Shown in pieces: positions 45,205 to 53,613 of a stretch of 64,000 nucleotides of DNA. Below the pieces are notes generated by a model. That model was not told the DNA's origin, did no database searches, and saw only the letters and a list, made by a program, of their open reading frames with translations. The translations under genes and the position numbers were made by a program. Position 1 is the stretch's first letter, and each line of letters opens with the position of its first letter. The DNA comes from an uncultured Bacteroidales bacterium (lineage in GTDB: Bacteria; Bacteroidota; Bacteroidia; Bacteroidales; Paludibacteraceae), in NCBI GenBank assembly GCA_902766045.1, contig CACXCA010000076.1, positions 1 through 64,000 on the forward strand. The letters are read 5' to 3'.

Positions 45205-47061
45205 TTAAAATTGGAAATATATAAATTTTTGTAAATCAGCTGTTATAAATTGATATATTATATAAACGAAAATTACGACAAATATTGCCATCAAAGGTAA
45301 AGGAAGTGAAGCAAATGCAAAACGATAACGTCGTTTTGTATTTTCAGGAATCCAATGTATTATCATTCCGATGATGATCAAGACAAACACGTTGATATAG
45401 GCATGACAAATTTGTGGAATCAGAGAAGTATCCCATGGACTACCTATTTTATTCACCATATTTTTAGCTGTATCCCATGCTTTCTCATTGGCTTCAGAAG
45501 GATCCAAATTCGAACCAGCACGGAAGAACAATCTTGTCCAAGTAATAAACACAAAGGTTTGGAACACAGCCCAGCAGGTTTCCAAAAACTTGAATTCACG
45601 TTCGCCTTCGAAATAATTATATATTAATCGGATAAATGATCCAATAAAAATAATCAATGACCATACAAAAGCAATGTTCCATATAGGTGCAGGGAAGAGA
45701 CACGCAAGTGTCAAGAATATAACCGTAACCGCCATGATGACAATCACACGAGCAAACACATCCCAATCTTTCCAGAAACGATAAACAATCATACCGATAC
45801 CATTCAATCCACCCCAGATCATAAAGTTCCAGCTAGCACCATGCCATAGACCTCCCAACAACATGGTATTCAATCTATTCATATTGGATGTGAGATTTTT
45901 CTTCTTTTCAGGATATTTATAACAATTCAATGTCACAATGGCAGCAATGGAGATGACTACAATAGCCACCCAGATACTGCCAGACAGAATCGTTCCCACC
46001 AATGAAATGGTAAGGATACAGGCATAGGTTCCAAACGATGCCGTACGGTTTCCACCTAACGGGATGTAGAGATAATCCTGCAACCACTTAGACAATGAGA
46101 TATGCCAACGTTTCCAAAATCCACCAGGGTTCGTTGCCTTGTACGGAGAGTTGAAATTCTTTGGAAGATAGAAGCCCATCAACATGGCAACTCCAATCGC
46201 AATGTCAGTATAACCAGAAAAATCCGCATATACCTGCAATGAATAGCCAAACAAAGCCACCAAGTTCTCAAAACCAGTGTACATGGTTGGATTCTCAAAG
46301 ACACGGTCGATAAAATTAACTGCGATATAATCACTCAAAATGATTTTTTTAGCCATACCATTCAAAATCCAGAACATGGCTATACCAAACTGTCGGCGGG
46401 AAAGGAAATATTTTTTATAAATCTGTGGGATAAAATCACTGGCACGCACAATAGGTCCTGCCACCAACTGAGGAAAAAAGGTAACGTAAAAACCGAAATT
46501 CAATATATTCTTAACGGGCTCCACCCTATTCCTGAAGATATCCATCAAATAACTAATACATTGGAAGGTATAGAAGGATATACCTACAGGTAATAAGATC
46601 TGATCAACAGAAAAGGCCGGTCTTCCTGCTATTTCATTACCAATCCAAGCAAATGCATTGAACACCTTGATCTGAATACCAAACAGATCATAGATCATAT
46701 CGGCAAAGAAATAGGAGTATTTAAAATAACATAGGGTCATCAGATTGACAATCAATCCCATGACCAACCAAAACAGCTTCGCCCCGTTGCTTTTCGATTT
46801 ATAGATTCGAGCACCATCAAAAAAGTTAAAAAACGTGGCAAATACGAGAATAAGCGTAAACCATCCACTTGTTTTATAATAAAAGAAGACACTGACAAAA
46901 AACAAAAACGCATTTCGCATCAGTACTTTACTATGAATCAAACTAAACACAGAAAATACTGCCACAAAAAAGATCCAAAAATAATGTTGCGTAAAGAGCA
47001 ACGGTGAATCTGGATTAAATGAGAATATATCGAGTATGAAATTTATTAACTTATCAACCAT
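45205..47061 (-). CDS. MBOAT-family membrane O-acyltransferase
   Basis: MBOAT proteins move acyl groups across the membrane onto polysaccharides or teichoic acids, as in AlgI, PatA and DltB. The 618-residue protein has about 12 membrane helices. It contains the central QLVAGPIVRASDFIPQ block, FSGYTDIAIGVAMLMG, WKRWHISLSKWLQDYLYIPLGG and the active His407 in GLWHGASWNF. The length exceeds AlgI (about 520) because of an extra hydrophobic segment after about residue 430. It lies 9 bases downstream of an SGNH-type gene and before a T9SS cargo gene. The acceptor could be a capsule, an O-antigen or the secreted protein's glycans; none is identified here. Confidence 0.92.
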   Translation of the reverse strand: MVDKLINFILDIFSFNPDSPLLFTQHYFWIFFVAVFSVFSLIHSKVLMRNAFLFFVSVFFYYKTSGWFTLILVFATFFNFFDGARIYKSKSNGAKLFWLVMGLIVNLMTLCYFKYSYFFADMIYDLFGIQIKVFNAFAWIGNEIAGRPAFSVDQILLPVGISFYTFQCISYLMDIFRNRVEPVKNILNFGFYVTFFPQLVAGPIVRASDFIPQIYKKYFLSRRQFGIAMFWILNGMAKKIILSDYIAVNFIDRVFENPTMYTGFENLVALFGYSLQVYADFSGYTDIAIGVAMLMGFYLPKNFNSPYKATNPGGFWKRWHISLSKWLQDYLYIPLGGNRTASFGTYACILTISLVGTILSGSIWVAIVVISIAAIVTLNCYKYPEKKKNLTSNMNRLNTMLLGGLWHGASWNFMIWGGLNGIGMIVYRFWKDWDVFARVIVIMAVTVIFLTLACLFPAPIWNIAFVWSLIIFIGSFIRLIYNYFEGEREFKFLETCWAVFQTFVFITWTRLFFRAGSNLDPSEANEKAWDTAKNMVNKIGSPWDTSLIPQICHAYINVFVLIIIGMIIHWIPENTKRRYRFAFASLPLPLMAIFVVIFVYIIYQFITADLQKFIYFQF

Positions 47062-47070
47062 AGCTTATTT

Positions 47071-48342
47071 TTATTCTTTTTCTAAATAAGAGGACACCAA
47101 TGCATTATAGAAGACATCTCCAATTAACTGATACCCTTTTTTGGTAAAATGAATTTTATCTTTCTGTGCTAATCCATTCTGTTCCCATTTACGCATGGAT
47201 TCTAATCCTCCCATCCACTGGAAGAGATTCCAATAGCCTCCATTGTGCTTACGGGCCAATGTCTGGAATGCATGTTCCACTTTTATAGCATTGTTATTGA
47301 CAACATAAATCGTTTTTCTTTTCCTTCGAATCTTTCGGAAGGAATCATTGTTGGTGATGAATATATAAAAACATTCAGGATTCACCTGTTCTATTTCACT
47401 TATCAACGAATCATAATTTGCAACAAACTGTGTTTCTGAAAATTTCACAGGAACAGCATCATTGATACCTATGGCAAAAATAACAAGGTCTGGATGAATC
47501 CACTGTAAATCTCTCTCAAAATTCTCACAAGATATAAAGGAAGGGACAGCAGCACCATTTACTCCTATAGAGTGATAGATTATACCATCGTCTTCATTTT
47601 CTAATAAAAATCCGCAAACAGAGAATTTATGTATCACAGAATCATTTTGAACAAATCTGACAATAAAACTATCTTGTATTCCTGAGAATCTAAATATATA
47701 AGACTCTGTTTCACTATCATGCTCCGGCATGATCCATGTACTGTCTGTCTGCATGATGATGGGAGTCACCTTATCCAAGGAATCTGTATAGCCCAACAGT
47801 CTCAACATGGTAAATCCCCACCGCTGAGTTGAATCTTTAGGATTCATATTCACCTTAATCTCTGCATTTCGATCTTCTGTTGTAACTGCAATACCCGTCA
47901 CACCCAATTTAGCTATTCTATCTTTTTTCACGTTCTTTGAGGTCACCCACACCCCTTTAGAATAGACTTTATAATTAGTCGGGTTATTTGTCTTGGCTGT
48001 TTTAAAGGGGAATATGATACCTCTCGACGGTTTTAAATCACCATTAAGAGAGTCCAAATGACAACGTACTGTATGAGAAAAGAAATCCGCTTGTACATGA
48101 GAGCCACCTAAATGAAGAATATTCACTTTCCCTTTATGACAAAGCACCACAGAATCCAATTTACTAAAAAACAGATCTCTACGACCAAAATCTATAGAAT
48201 CTGGATATTGGATATTCTTGGCCGACTCATTCAGAAAAGAGTACTGTTTTACATTATGTACAAGAATATCTTGTGCAAACAGATTTATATTGATGTTAAG
48301 AAATAAAAACAGACCAATATATTTTATTATTCGCTCGTTCAT
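47071..48342 (-). CDS. SGNH/GDSL-like exported protein with altered block I
   Basis: The 423-residue protein has a signal peptide ending LFAQ. Its SGNH-like blocks are G79-G80-S81 in LHLGGSHVQADF, where the usual GDS aspartate is replaced by glycine, AIGINDAV as block III, and DKIHFTKKGYQ as block V with the catalytic histidine. The serine and DxxH are kept, so it may still act as an esterase or O-acetyltransferase, as in AlgX, AlgJ and PatB relatives. The domain is interrupted by a beta-rich insertion (about 130-245). It is 21 bases after the 48364 gene and 9 bases before the MBOAT gene. Confidence 0.85.
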   Translation of the reverse strand: MNERIIKYIGLFLFLNININLFAQDILVHNVKQYSFLNESAKNIQYPDSIDFGRRDLFFSKLDSVVLCHKGKVNILHLGGSHVQADFFSHTVRCHLDSLNGDLKPSRGIIFPFKTAKTNNPTNYKVYSKGVWVTSKNVKKDRIAKLGVTGIAVTTEDRNAEIKVNMNPKDSTQRWGFTMLRLLGYTDSLDKVTPIIMQTDSTWIMPEHDSETESYIFRFSGIQDSFIVRFVQNDSVIHKFSVCGFLLENEDDGIIYHSIGVNGAAVPSFISCENFERDLQWIHPDLVIFAIGINDAVPVKFSETQFVANYDSLISEIEQVNPECFYIFITNNDSFRKIRRKRKTIYVVNNNAIKVEHAFQTLARKHNGGYWNLFQWMGGLESMRKWEQNGLAQKDKIHFTKKGYQLIGDVFYNALVSSYLEKE

Positions 48343-48363
48343 TATTACACTTACAATTATAAA

Positions 48364-49842
48364 TTACTCAACCCCACTCCACTTTTTGTTTCGTTTTAAG
48401 AACTGATAGTAGTCATAACAATTCATAAATGATTGAATAAACACCTCGGCAATTCGCCCAGCTCCTTTTTCTGTGAAATGAATGTAATCACTTGACGCCC
48501 ATGCTGGCGAGTGAGACACCCATTTTACCATCGAGTTACGACCACCCATCACTTCATACATATTCCAAAACATCGCATCATTTTCTAATGCTACAGATTT
48601 TAGGGCTTCAATAGTATTTTCCAAGAAAGGATACGTCTGCAGTTCGCCATCAATTCTGGTGGACATATCCGCAGGACCGATCAACAGGACTTGTGTCTTA
48701 GGATATAGTTTTTTCACATAAGCAATCTGTTTGCCCATGCTCTCTTTATAAGCAGCTATGCTTTTTTCTGTGTTAAGATAAGGTGTTGCGTTTCCGCCAA
48801 ACTCCATTATAACCAATTTCACATTCAAAGAACTCATGGATTCGGAAAGCAAATGAGATGATATCTTGGTAAAGAATGTTCCAGATGATCCACGAAGCGG
48901 TATATTATCAACAAATACACCATTTTTAGACTCCATGGAAATACCATATATCTCACCTTTCCCTCTAAGTTGAAGATTAAACTTATTGATAGGACTCTTC
49001 AATTGCCAGGTTAATTTTTTCATGTCAGCACACGAAGTTTTGATGGTCTGTGTCGTATCCTTCCCGTCATACGACAACGTGGCAGAAAATTTATCACTCG
49101 TGTTTCCGACCAACAAGCTGATCTTCGAAAATTTCTTAACTCTGGAATATGTCTTTTTCCAGTTCCGCGCCGAGATAGATAGTGTGACACTACCATTGAG
49201 TTCAGCCATCTGAGCTAACACACCATATCTGTTATGAGACAACTTCTGACGAAGCGTTCCATCTGCAATGTAACGTGGAATACTATCCGATGTGGCTTGA
49301 CCTACAGAGATAGATGGAATAGGTTGTATCGCAGGTACCAATCCAGCACCCCATCCACCAAATTTTTCCTGTAACTTCTCCCGAATATAAGAAGTTATTC
49401 TATCTTGTTCAATTTGAGAATCACCATAATGTAATATATGAATGGATTCATTACCATTCTTACAATTATCCAAGGAATTAAACAAAGCATACAAAGGAGA
49501 AAGATCATCAAATGCACACTCAATCCTAGCTTTGCTGGCAAACACAAGTTTTTGATATGATTTCAAAGTATCTATGTATGCTAAAGAATCAGCTTTCTCT
49601 GCTTCATACACTCGAGCCAAGGAATCTCGCTCTATCTGCAACCTCAATTCCTCTTCTGCTCTCTTTAATTTATCATCTGCTGATTCTCTATCTACATTAT
49701 TTCGTTCCATCACTTGCGACAAGGATGGAAATTTTAAAGTTTTGTTCCAAATAGTAATACCATCTTCTGGATAAAAATAGCATAATCCTACTAAAATAAA
49801 TAGAATTATCCAGAAAAATAGTAATGAACGATATGCTTTCAT
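48364..49842 (-). CDS. SGNH/GDSL-like membrane-anchored protein
   Basis: The 492-residue protein has one N-terminal membrane helix (about 5-23), then a charged, probably coiled-coil segment (about 50-95). An SGNH-like domain follows with G140-D141-S142 in HYGDSQIEQDR, an EFGGNATPY block III and DYIHFTEKGAGR (block V). An additional beta domain sits between blocks I and III. The arrangement resembles periplasmic acyl-acceptor enzymes such as DltD, AlgJ or PatB that receive an acyl group from the MBOAT protein. It is the first gene of the four-gene run 49842 to 42994. Confidence 0.87.
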   Translation of the reverse strand: MKAYRSLLFFWIILFILVGLCYFYPEDGITIWNKTLKFPSLSQVMERNNVDRESADDKLKRAEEELRLQIERDSLARVYEAEKADSLAYIDTLKSYQKLVFASKARIECAFDDLSPLYALFNSLDNCKNGNESIHILHYGDSQIEQDRITSYIREKLQEKFGGWGAGLVPAIQPIPSISVGQATSDSIPRYIADGTLRQKLSHNRYGVLAQMAELNGSVTLSISARNWKKTYSRVKKFSKISLLVGNTSDKFSATLSYDGKDTTQTIKTSCADMKKLTWQLKSPINKFNLQLRGKGEIYGISMESKNGVFVDNIPLRGSSGTFFTKISSHLLSESMSSLNVKLVIMEFGGNATPYLNTEKSIAAYKESMGKQIAYVKKLYPKTQVLLIGPADMSTRIDGELQTYPFLENTIEALKSVALENDAMFWNMYEVMGGRNSMVKWVSHSPAWASSDYIHFTEKGAGRIAEVFIQSFMNCYDYYQFLKRNKKWSGVE

Positions 49843-50137
49843 TAATTCAATACATTTATAAGACTACAAAATTAATAAAACTTCACAAAAGAAGTAAACC
49901 AGAATCGGTATTTCCTTGCAAATATGACTCTTTCTAAAATGTTATTTTTTTTATATTTTTTCAAACCAAAACAATAATATATTAACATTTACACTAGCAA
50001 TGACTATATCATAATAATATTATTCAATAAATAAATGTAAAATTTTATATTTTTTGAATGAAATTAACATTGTTTTTATGTGGTTTTAAAAAAAAATTAT
50101 ATATTTTTGCAGTATTAATAACCATAAGAAGAATTAT
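49843..50137. other. Divergent promoter region between the acyltransferase unit and the HTH gene
   Basis: Very AT-rich, without a gene on either strand. A TATTTTTG box at 50102-50109 (plus) fits the 50138 gene; no clear -33 box was found. The acyltransferase operon promoter must also lie here, but I see no box that matches well. Confidence 0.4.
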
Positions 50138-50338
50138 ATGCTACAACATTTGATTGGAGAAAACGCTGGAAAGGTTTGGCGCCTCCTAAATGAGAAAGGT
50201 GAGTTAACATTTGCTCAAATTAAAAAAGAATTGAAAGGTAAGAATGAAGAGCTTTATATGGCTTTGGGTTGGTTGCTTCGTGAGAATGCTATATATAGCC
50301 GTGATGAAGAAGAAAAAACTTTTTTTGGTTGTAAGTAA
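50138..50338 (+). CDS. Small winged-helix protein (DUF2582 type)
   Basis: The 66-residue protein has a complete winged helix: NAGKVWRLLNEKGELTFAQIKKELKGKNEELYMALGWLLRENAIYSRDEEEKTFFGCK shows helix, helix, recognition helix and wing in order (quoted in parts: GKVWRLLNEKG, QIKKELKGKNEELY, ALGWLLRENAI). It belongs to the winged helix family often annotated DUF2582, a presumed DNA-binding protein without an effector domain. It stands alone with a good -7 box and a strong terminator, suggesting independent and possibly high expression. The target is unknown. Confidence 0.85.
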   Translation: MLQHLIGENAGKVWRLLNEKGELTFAQIKKELKGKNEELYMALGWLLRENAIYSRDEEEKTFFGCK

Positions 50339-50361
50339 TATTAACTTTACTGAAGAAAAAT

Positions 50362-50397
50362 AAAGGGAAGTTTTCTAGGAGACTTCCCTTTTTTTCG
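50362..50397 (+). terminator. Terminator of the small winged-helix gene
   Basis: Arms AAAGGGAAG and CTTCCCTTT with an 11-base spacer, followed by a T-run. Confidence 0.85.
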
Positions 50398-50444
50398 CCT
50401 ATATAGACACCGCAAAAACAGTGTGGATTGACACTAAAATGAGC

Positions 50445-50479
50445 GAGGATGCATCAAAATTCGCTTTTGATACATCCTC
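50445..50479 (-). terminator. Long inverted repeat, probable terminator of creD
   Basis: Arms of 15 bp (GAGGATGCATCAAAA and TTTTGATACATCCTC, one mismatch) with a 5-base loop lie 31 bases after the creD stop. The T-run is weak. Confidence 0.5.
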
Positions 50480-50510
50480 GTCACGTTGTTTAATTTATGA
50501 AAAATGAGGG

Positions 50511-51851
50511 TTATTCTGCTTTCGACCAATTGATGCGCTGAGAGAGATACATCAATACAGCAAGAATTACAAACAATCCTAAACTACCAGCCAACAATGC
50601 GTATGTTTCCATTCGGATCAATATAAAGATGTAGGTATAGAGTCCGAACAATGCTGCTCCTATGTATGCTGCAGTCTTCCGTATTTTCAATACACCTGCG
50701 GAATAGAGAGTAATCAACACAACGGTCATTATCGCTGAAATCCAGTAAGATGACACAAATCCGATATGTTCTGACATTGAAAGCAACAAAGAATAGAACA
50801 GTGTCAACGCCAAACCGACCAATGTATATTGCAATGGATGCACCTTTCTCTTCTGAATGATCTCAATGAAGAAGAACAACACGAAAGTGAGAATGACAAA
50901 TAACTCCGCATACTTCACACAACGCAGTGTCTTTTGATAATGTTGTACAGGAATCAACAGATTCACACCAAACTCAGACTCCCTCATTCCATCCTCATCT
51001 ATATCCCCTATCATTACTTGTGGGTACGAACGATTTACGTATGAAATCTTCCATTCACTCTCAAATCCATCTTCTTTCACCTCTCTTGTCGTTGGTAAAA
51101 AATTTCCACAAAAACTTGGAGTATGACAGTTTGATGTCAACGAAACAACTGTCTCCTTTCCGATAGGAAGGAACTTCAATGCCTGCGAGCCTTTAAGATT
51201 TAATATCATCTTAAACGGCACCTTCTCACCTAAAGTCCACTTCTTTAAATTAATGTTAGCCGCAAATTCTTTTGTTGATAGAATTGATTCACCGTTCGGT
51301 GTCAAAGTATATGTGTCATTTCCTAATGTCAGTTTCACCTCCTCTGTGATTCCTTTTATGTCTGATATAGCTATTTTCACCGACTCATTTAACACATTTT
51401 GCTCTATATCCTCAATGTTCTCGCCCGTAAAGACAAAATCACCAGTGATTTCAAGAGGAGAATTATATGTAACAATCTCATAGATGCCTCTTTTCAGTTG
51501 TTGTGAATTAACGGCTCCACTGATATGTAAATTTTCCGGTAGCAACGTTACTTTACGATTATAATACTCTATTTCTTCCTTTTCATTCTCCTTTCTAATG
51601 TAATGAAGTCTCCAATCATATTGAATCATTGGAGAAATGATCAACTGCTCATCGCCCCACTGTTCAAACACATCACTCATGGCGGATTTAGCTGTCTGTT
51701 CACGCTCTTCAATCAAACTTTCCACCATCTTTATAGGGATAAGCAACAACAATGTAATAACACCGATGGCTATCGATTTTAACATCAATCTCTTGTTTGG
51801 ATTACCTGCAACTAATGTGGTTACTTCCTTCTTTTCATTCATATTTTCCAT
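50511..51851 (-). CDS. creD: CreD-like inner membrane protein
   Basis: From MENMNEKKEVTTLVAG the protein has 446 residues; MNEKKEV three codons later is an alternative start. It has an N-terminal helix (SIAIGVITLLLLIPIKMVESLI), a periplasmic beta-rich domain of about 280 residues and a C-terminal run of five helices (FVILTFVLFFFIEII onward). This is the CreD topology. CreD is linked to envelope integrity and colicin/beta-lactam responses in Proteobacteria, where it is controlled by CreBC. Here the neighbour is a small HTH regulator instead, and a palindrome at 51871-51887 lies just before the gene. The envelope role is inferred from the family. Confidence 0.88.
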   Translation of the reverse strand: MENMNEKKEVTTLVAGNPNKRLMLKSIAIGVITLLLLIPIKMVESLIEEREQTAKSAMSDVFEQWGDEQLIISPMIQYDWRLHYIRKENEKEEIEYYNRKVTLLPENLHISGAVNSQQLKRGIYEIVTYNSPLEITGDFVFTGENIEDIEQNVLNESVKIAISDIKGITEEVKLTLGNDTYTLTPNGESILSTKEFAANINLKKWTLGEKVPFKMILNLKGSQALKFLPIGKETVVSLTSNCHTPSFCGNFLPTTREVKEDGFESEWKISYVNRSYPQVMIGDIDEDGMRESEFGVNLLIPVQHYQKTLRCVKYAELFVILTFVLFFFIEIIQKRKVHPLQYTLVGLALTLFYSLLLSMSEHIGFVSSYWISAIMTVVLITLYSAGVLKIRKTAAYIGAALFGLYTYIFILIRMETYALLAGSLGLFVILAVLMYLSQRINWSKAE

Positions 51852-51860
51852 ATCCTTACA

Positions 51861-51887
51861 TTTTAAAAGTACTTTGAATTTCAAAGT
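51861..51887 (-). promoter_or_regulatory. Candidate operator upstream of creD
   Basis: A perfect 17-bp palindrome ACTTTGAATTTCAAAGT (51871-51887) overlaps the block TTTTAAAAGTACTTTG (51861-51876). The core TTGAATTTCAA is repeated before the HTH gene, and the TTTTAAAAGTACTTTG block is repeated before the 52270 gene. Confidence 0.55.
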
Positions 51888-51907
51888 ATAAGATTAAAAA
51901 AATTTGG

Positions 51908-52213
51908 TTATTTATTCATTGAATTTTTCAAAAAAGCCTCCAGGGCGTTCAAATGTTCTGTAAACGCCACACGTCCCTCTTTCGTGATACTATAAGTCGT
52001 GTTCGGTTTACGTCCGATGAACTGCTTTTTAGATTCGATATACCCCATATCTTCCAAACTTCTCGTATGGCTGGCCAGATTACCATCCGTAAGTTCTAAC
52101 AATGACTTCAGAGATGAGAAATCCAACTCTTCATTCACCATCAATACAGACATGATGCCCAATCGAACCTTACTTTCGAACGCTTTATTGATATTTTTTA
52201 AATCCAAATTCAT
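51908..52213 (-). CDS. ArsR/MarR-like winged-helix regulator
   Basis: The 101-residue protein is a single winged-helix domain: AFESKVRLGIMSVLM, the helix-turn-helix LDFSSLKSLLELTDGNLASHTRSLEDMGYI and a wing with KKQFIGRKPNTTYSITKEG. It belongs to the small HTH_34-like regulators found beside membrane proteins in Bacteroidota. There is no obvious ligand-binding cysteine pair. It lies between the membrane protein (52270-52884) and creD. A palindrome with the same core as that before creD sits 5-19 bases before its own start, suggesting that it represses itself and creD. Confidence 0.85.
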   Translation of the reverse strand: MNLDLKNINKAFESKVRLGIMSVLMVNEELDFSSLKSLLELTDGNLASHTRSLEDMGYIESKKQFIGRKPNTTYSITKEGRVAFTEHLNALEAFLKNSMNK

Positions 52214-52217
52214 GTTT

Positions 52218-52232
52218 TATTGAATTTCAATA
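52218..52232 (-). promoter_or_regulatory. Candidate operator upstream of the HTH regulator
   Basis: TATTGAATTTCAATA is a perfect 15-bp palindrome just before the start codon and shares the core TTGAATTTCAA with the creD site. Confidence 0.55.
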
Positions 52233-52269
52233 GACTGATTTATTGATATTTACTCATTCAGTTTAGAGT

Positions 52270-52884
52270 TCAACACTCCTCCCCTTTTTTCTTCCTTTCA
52301 TACATGAAATAAAAGATGATTCCATAAACAACGTGACACACACCAAATCCTATCATCCAAAACAACAAAGAATGATGAATCATCAGAAAATCAACTAATC
52401 CCAGAACCAACTGTACATATCCAAGGTATTTGATGTTTGAAAAAGTGAAATTAGACAAATTAACAAGTGCCAATCCATAAAATATCAGCATGAATGAGGA
52501 AGTTAATCCATAATGGCCTTGATATATCAATCCCACACACAATACGCCTCCGATGATGAGTGGCAGGAAGAAATTCCAAAGCATCTTCTGCACCGTTCTG
52601 TCAAACTTAAATCTCAAACCATTCTTCTCAGCCTTCCGTTTGGAAAAGAAGATAATCGTCATAAAACATATAATAAACAACGAAATGGCAATGACTATCA
52701 AACTCCTCACCTTGTACACGTGCAACCAGTCATTCTCTAATATGTTATTCGCTACAACCGCTGCAACAATTGCCAAGAAACCTATTACTACAGCCGACAC
52801 ACCACTCAATGACAACACCTTGGTTGAGCGCTCCATCATATTCCTAATCTCGGATAACGTATTGATCACTTCTTTGTTTTCCAT
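52270..52884 (-). CDS. Membrane protein of the creD unit, unknown function
   Basis: From MENKEVINTLSEIRNMMERS the protein has 204 residues; an upstream ATG is possible but would run into the operator block. About six membrane helices follow a short amphipathic N-terminal helix (residues 1-20). The order LSLSGVSAVVIGFLAIVAAVVA, SLIVIAISLFIICFMTIIFF, LWNFFLPLIIGGVLCVGLI and a C-terminal FYFMYERKKKGEE tail recalls proteins found next to HTH_34 regulators in Bacteroidota. Function is unknown. It starts the unit 52884 to 50511. Confidence 0.75.
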   Translation of the reverse strand: MENKEVINTLSEIRNMMERSTKVLSLSGVSAVVIGFLAIVAAVVANNILENDWLHVYKVRSLIVIAISLFIICFMTIIFFSKRKAEKNGLRFKFDRTVQKMLWNFFLPLIIGGVLCVGLIYQGHYGLTSSFMLIFYGLALVNLSNFTFSNIKYLGYVQLVLGLVDFLMIHHSLLFWMIGFGVCHVVYGIIFYFMYERKKKGEEC

Positions 52885-52896
52885 ACTGATAATTAA

Positions 52897-52915
52897 TTTT
52901 AAAAGTACTTTGTAA
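52897..52915 (-). promoter_or_regulatory. Candidate operator upstream of the membrane protein gene
   Basis: The block TTTTAAAAGTACTTTG (52897-52912), identical to that before creD, lies 13 bases before the start. It contains the 10-bp palindrome AAAGTACTTT. Confidence 0.5.
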
Positions 52916-53023
52916 TGCACAAGTTACAAATAATTTTATTCTCACAAAAATTTTCCGGGATTTTTTTATGTATTTTTTTTGATTAACGTTTAAATTTACA
53001 AAATAATTAGGTAAAGAGATTGT

Positions 53024-53602
53024 ATGCCTACACAGAAAAGCAAGAAATCGATACGCTTTTTCAACGACCGGGAGGTGCGAGCCGTTTGGGACGAGGAACA
53101 CAGTAAGTGGTGGTTCTCGGCAACAGATATTGTACGTGCTATAAATGATGAAGAGGATTACACAAAATGTCGTAACTACTGGAAATACCTTAAAGGCAAG
53201 ATGGCTAAAGAGGGAATTCAACTGGTTAGTGTCACTAACCAGTTCAAATTCGAGGCACCCGACGGCAAACAGCGACTTGCTGACGCACTCGACGCAGAAT
53301 GTGTACAGACCGTTGCTCAACACTATCCTAATAATCGGGCTAATGCTTTTCTTAATTGGTTCACTTATAGTGACAATAGCATTGACGGACAAAGTAAAAA
53401 GAAAGCCTATACTCTCGTAGAGTGTGGTCTGCTTGACAGTATGAAGCCTGAAACGAACCACCTAGAATCCATGCGTCTAAGTATGACGGATGCCCGTTCA
53501 ATCAAGTCCTTACTTCAAGGTGCAATGACCGACAAGATAGATGACCGCGAGATTTTCATGAAGGGTATCGATTACTCTTATTATTATGAACAGGAGGAAT
53601 GA
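53024..53602 (+). CDS. BRO-N domain protein (phage antirepressor-like)
   Basis: The 192-residue protein starts with a BRO-N domain (about 8-110): RFFNDREVRAVWDEEHSKWW, FSATDIVRAINDEEDYTKC and the block NYWKYLKGKMAKEG. The remaining 80 residues are charged and helical. BRO-N domains occur in phage antirepressors and in defence-associated genes and bind DNA. The gene ends 11 bases before a Fic gene and probably shares its transcript. The composition is more G/C-balanced than the neighbouring chromosomal genes, which suits horizontal transfer. Whether it controls the Fic protein or acts with it is inference. Confidence 0.85.
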   Translation: MPTQKSKKSIRFFNDREVRAVWDEEHSKWWFSATDIVRAINDEEDYTKCRNYWKYLKGKMAKEGIQLVSVTNQFKFEAPDGKQRLADALDAECVQTVAQHYPNNRANAFLNWFTYSDNSIDGQSKKKAYTLVECGLLDSMKPETNHLESMRLSMTDARSIKSLLQGAMTDKIDDREIFMKGIDYSYYYEQEE

Positions 53603-53613
53603 ATGATTAGCCT

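Noticed and set aside
52844-53461. 205-codon frame antisense to the BRO-N gene
   Set aside because: The BRO-N gene on the plus strand has clear domain motifs; the antisense frame has no recognisable feature.
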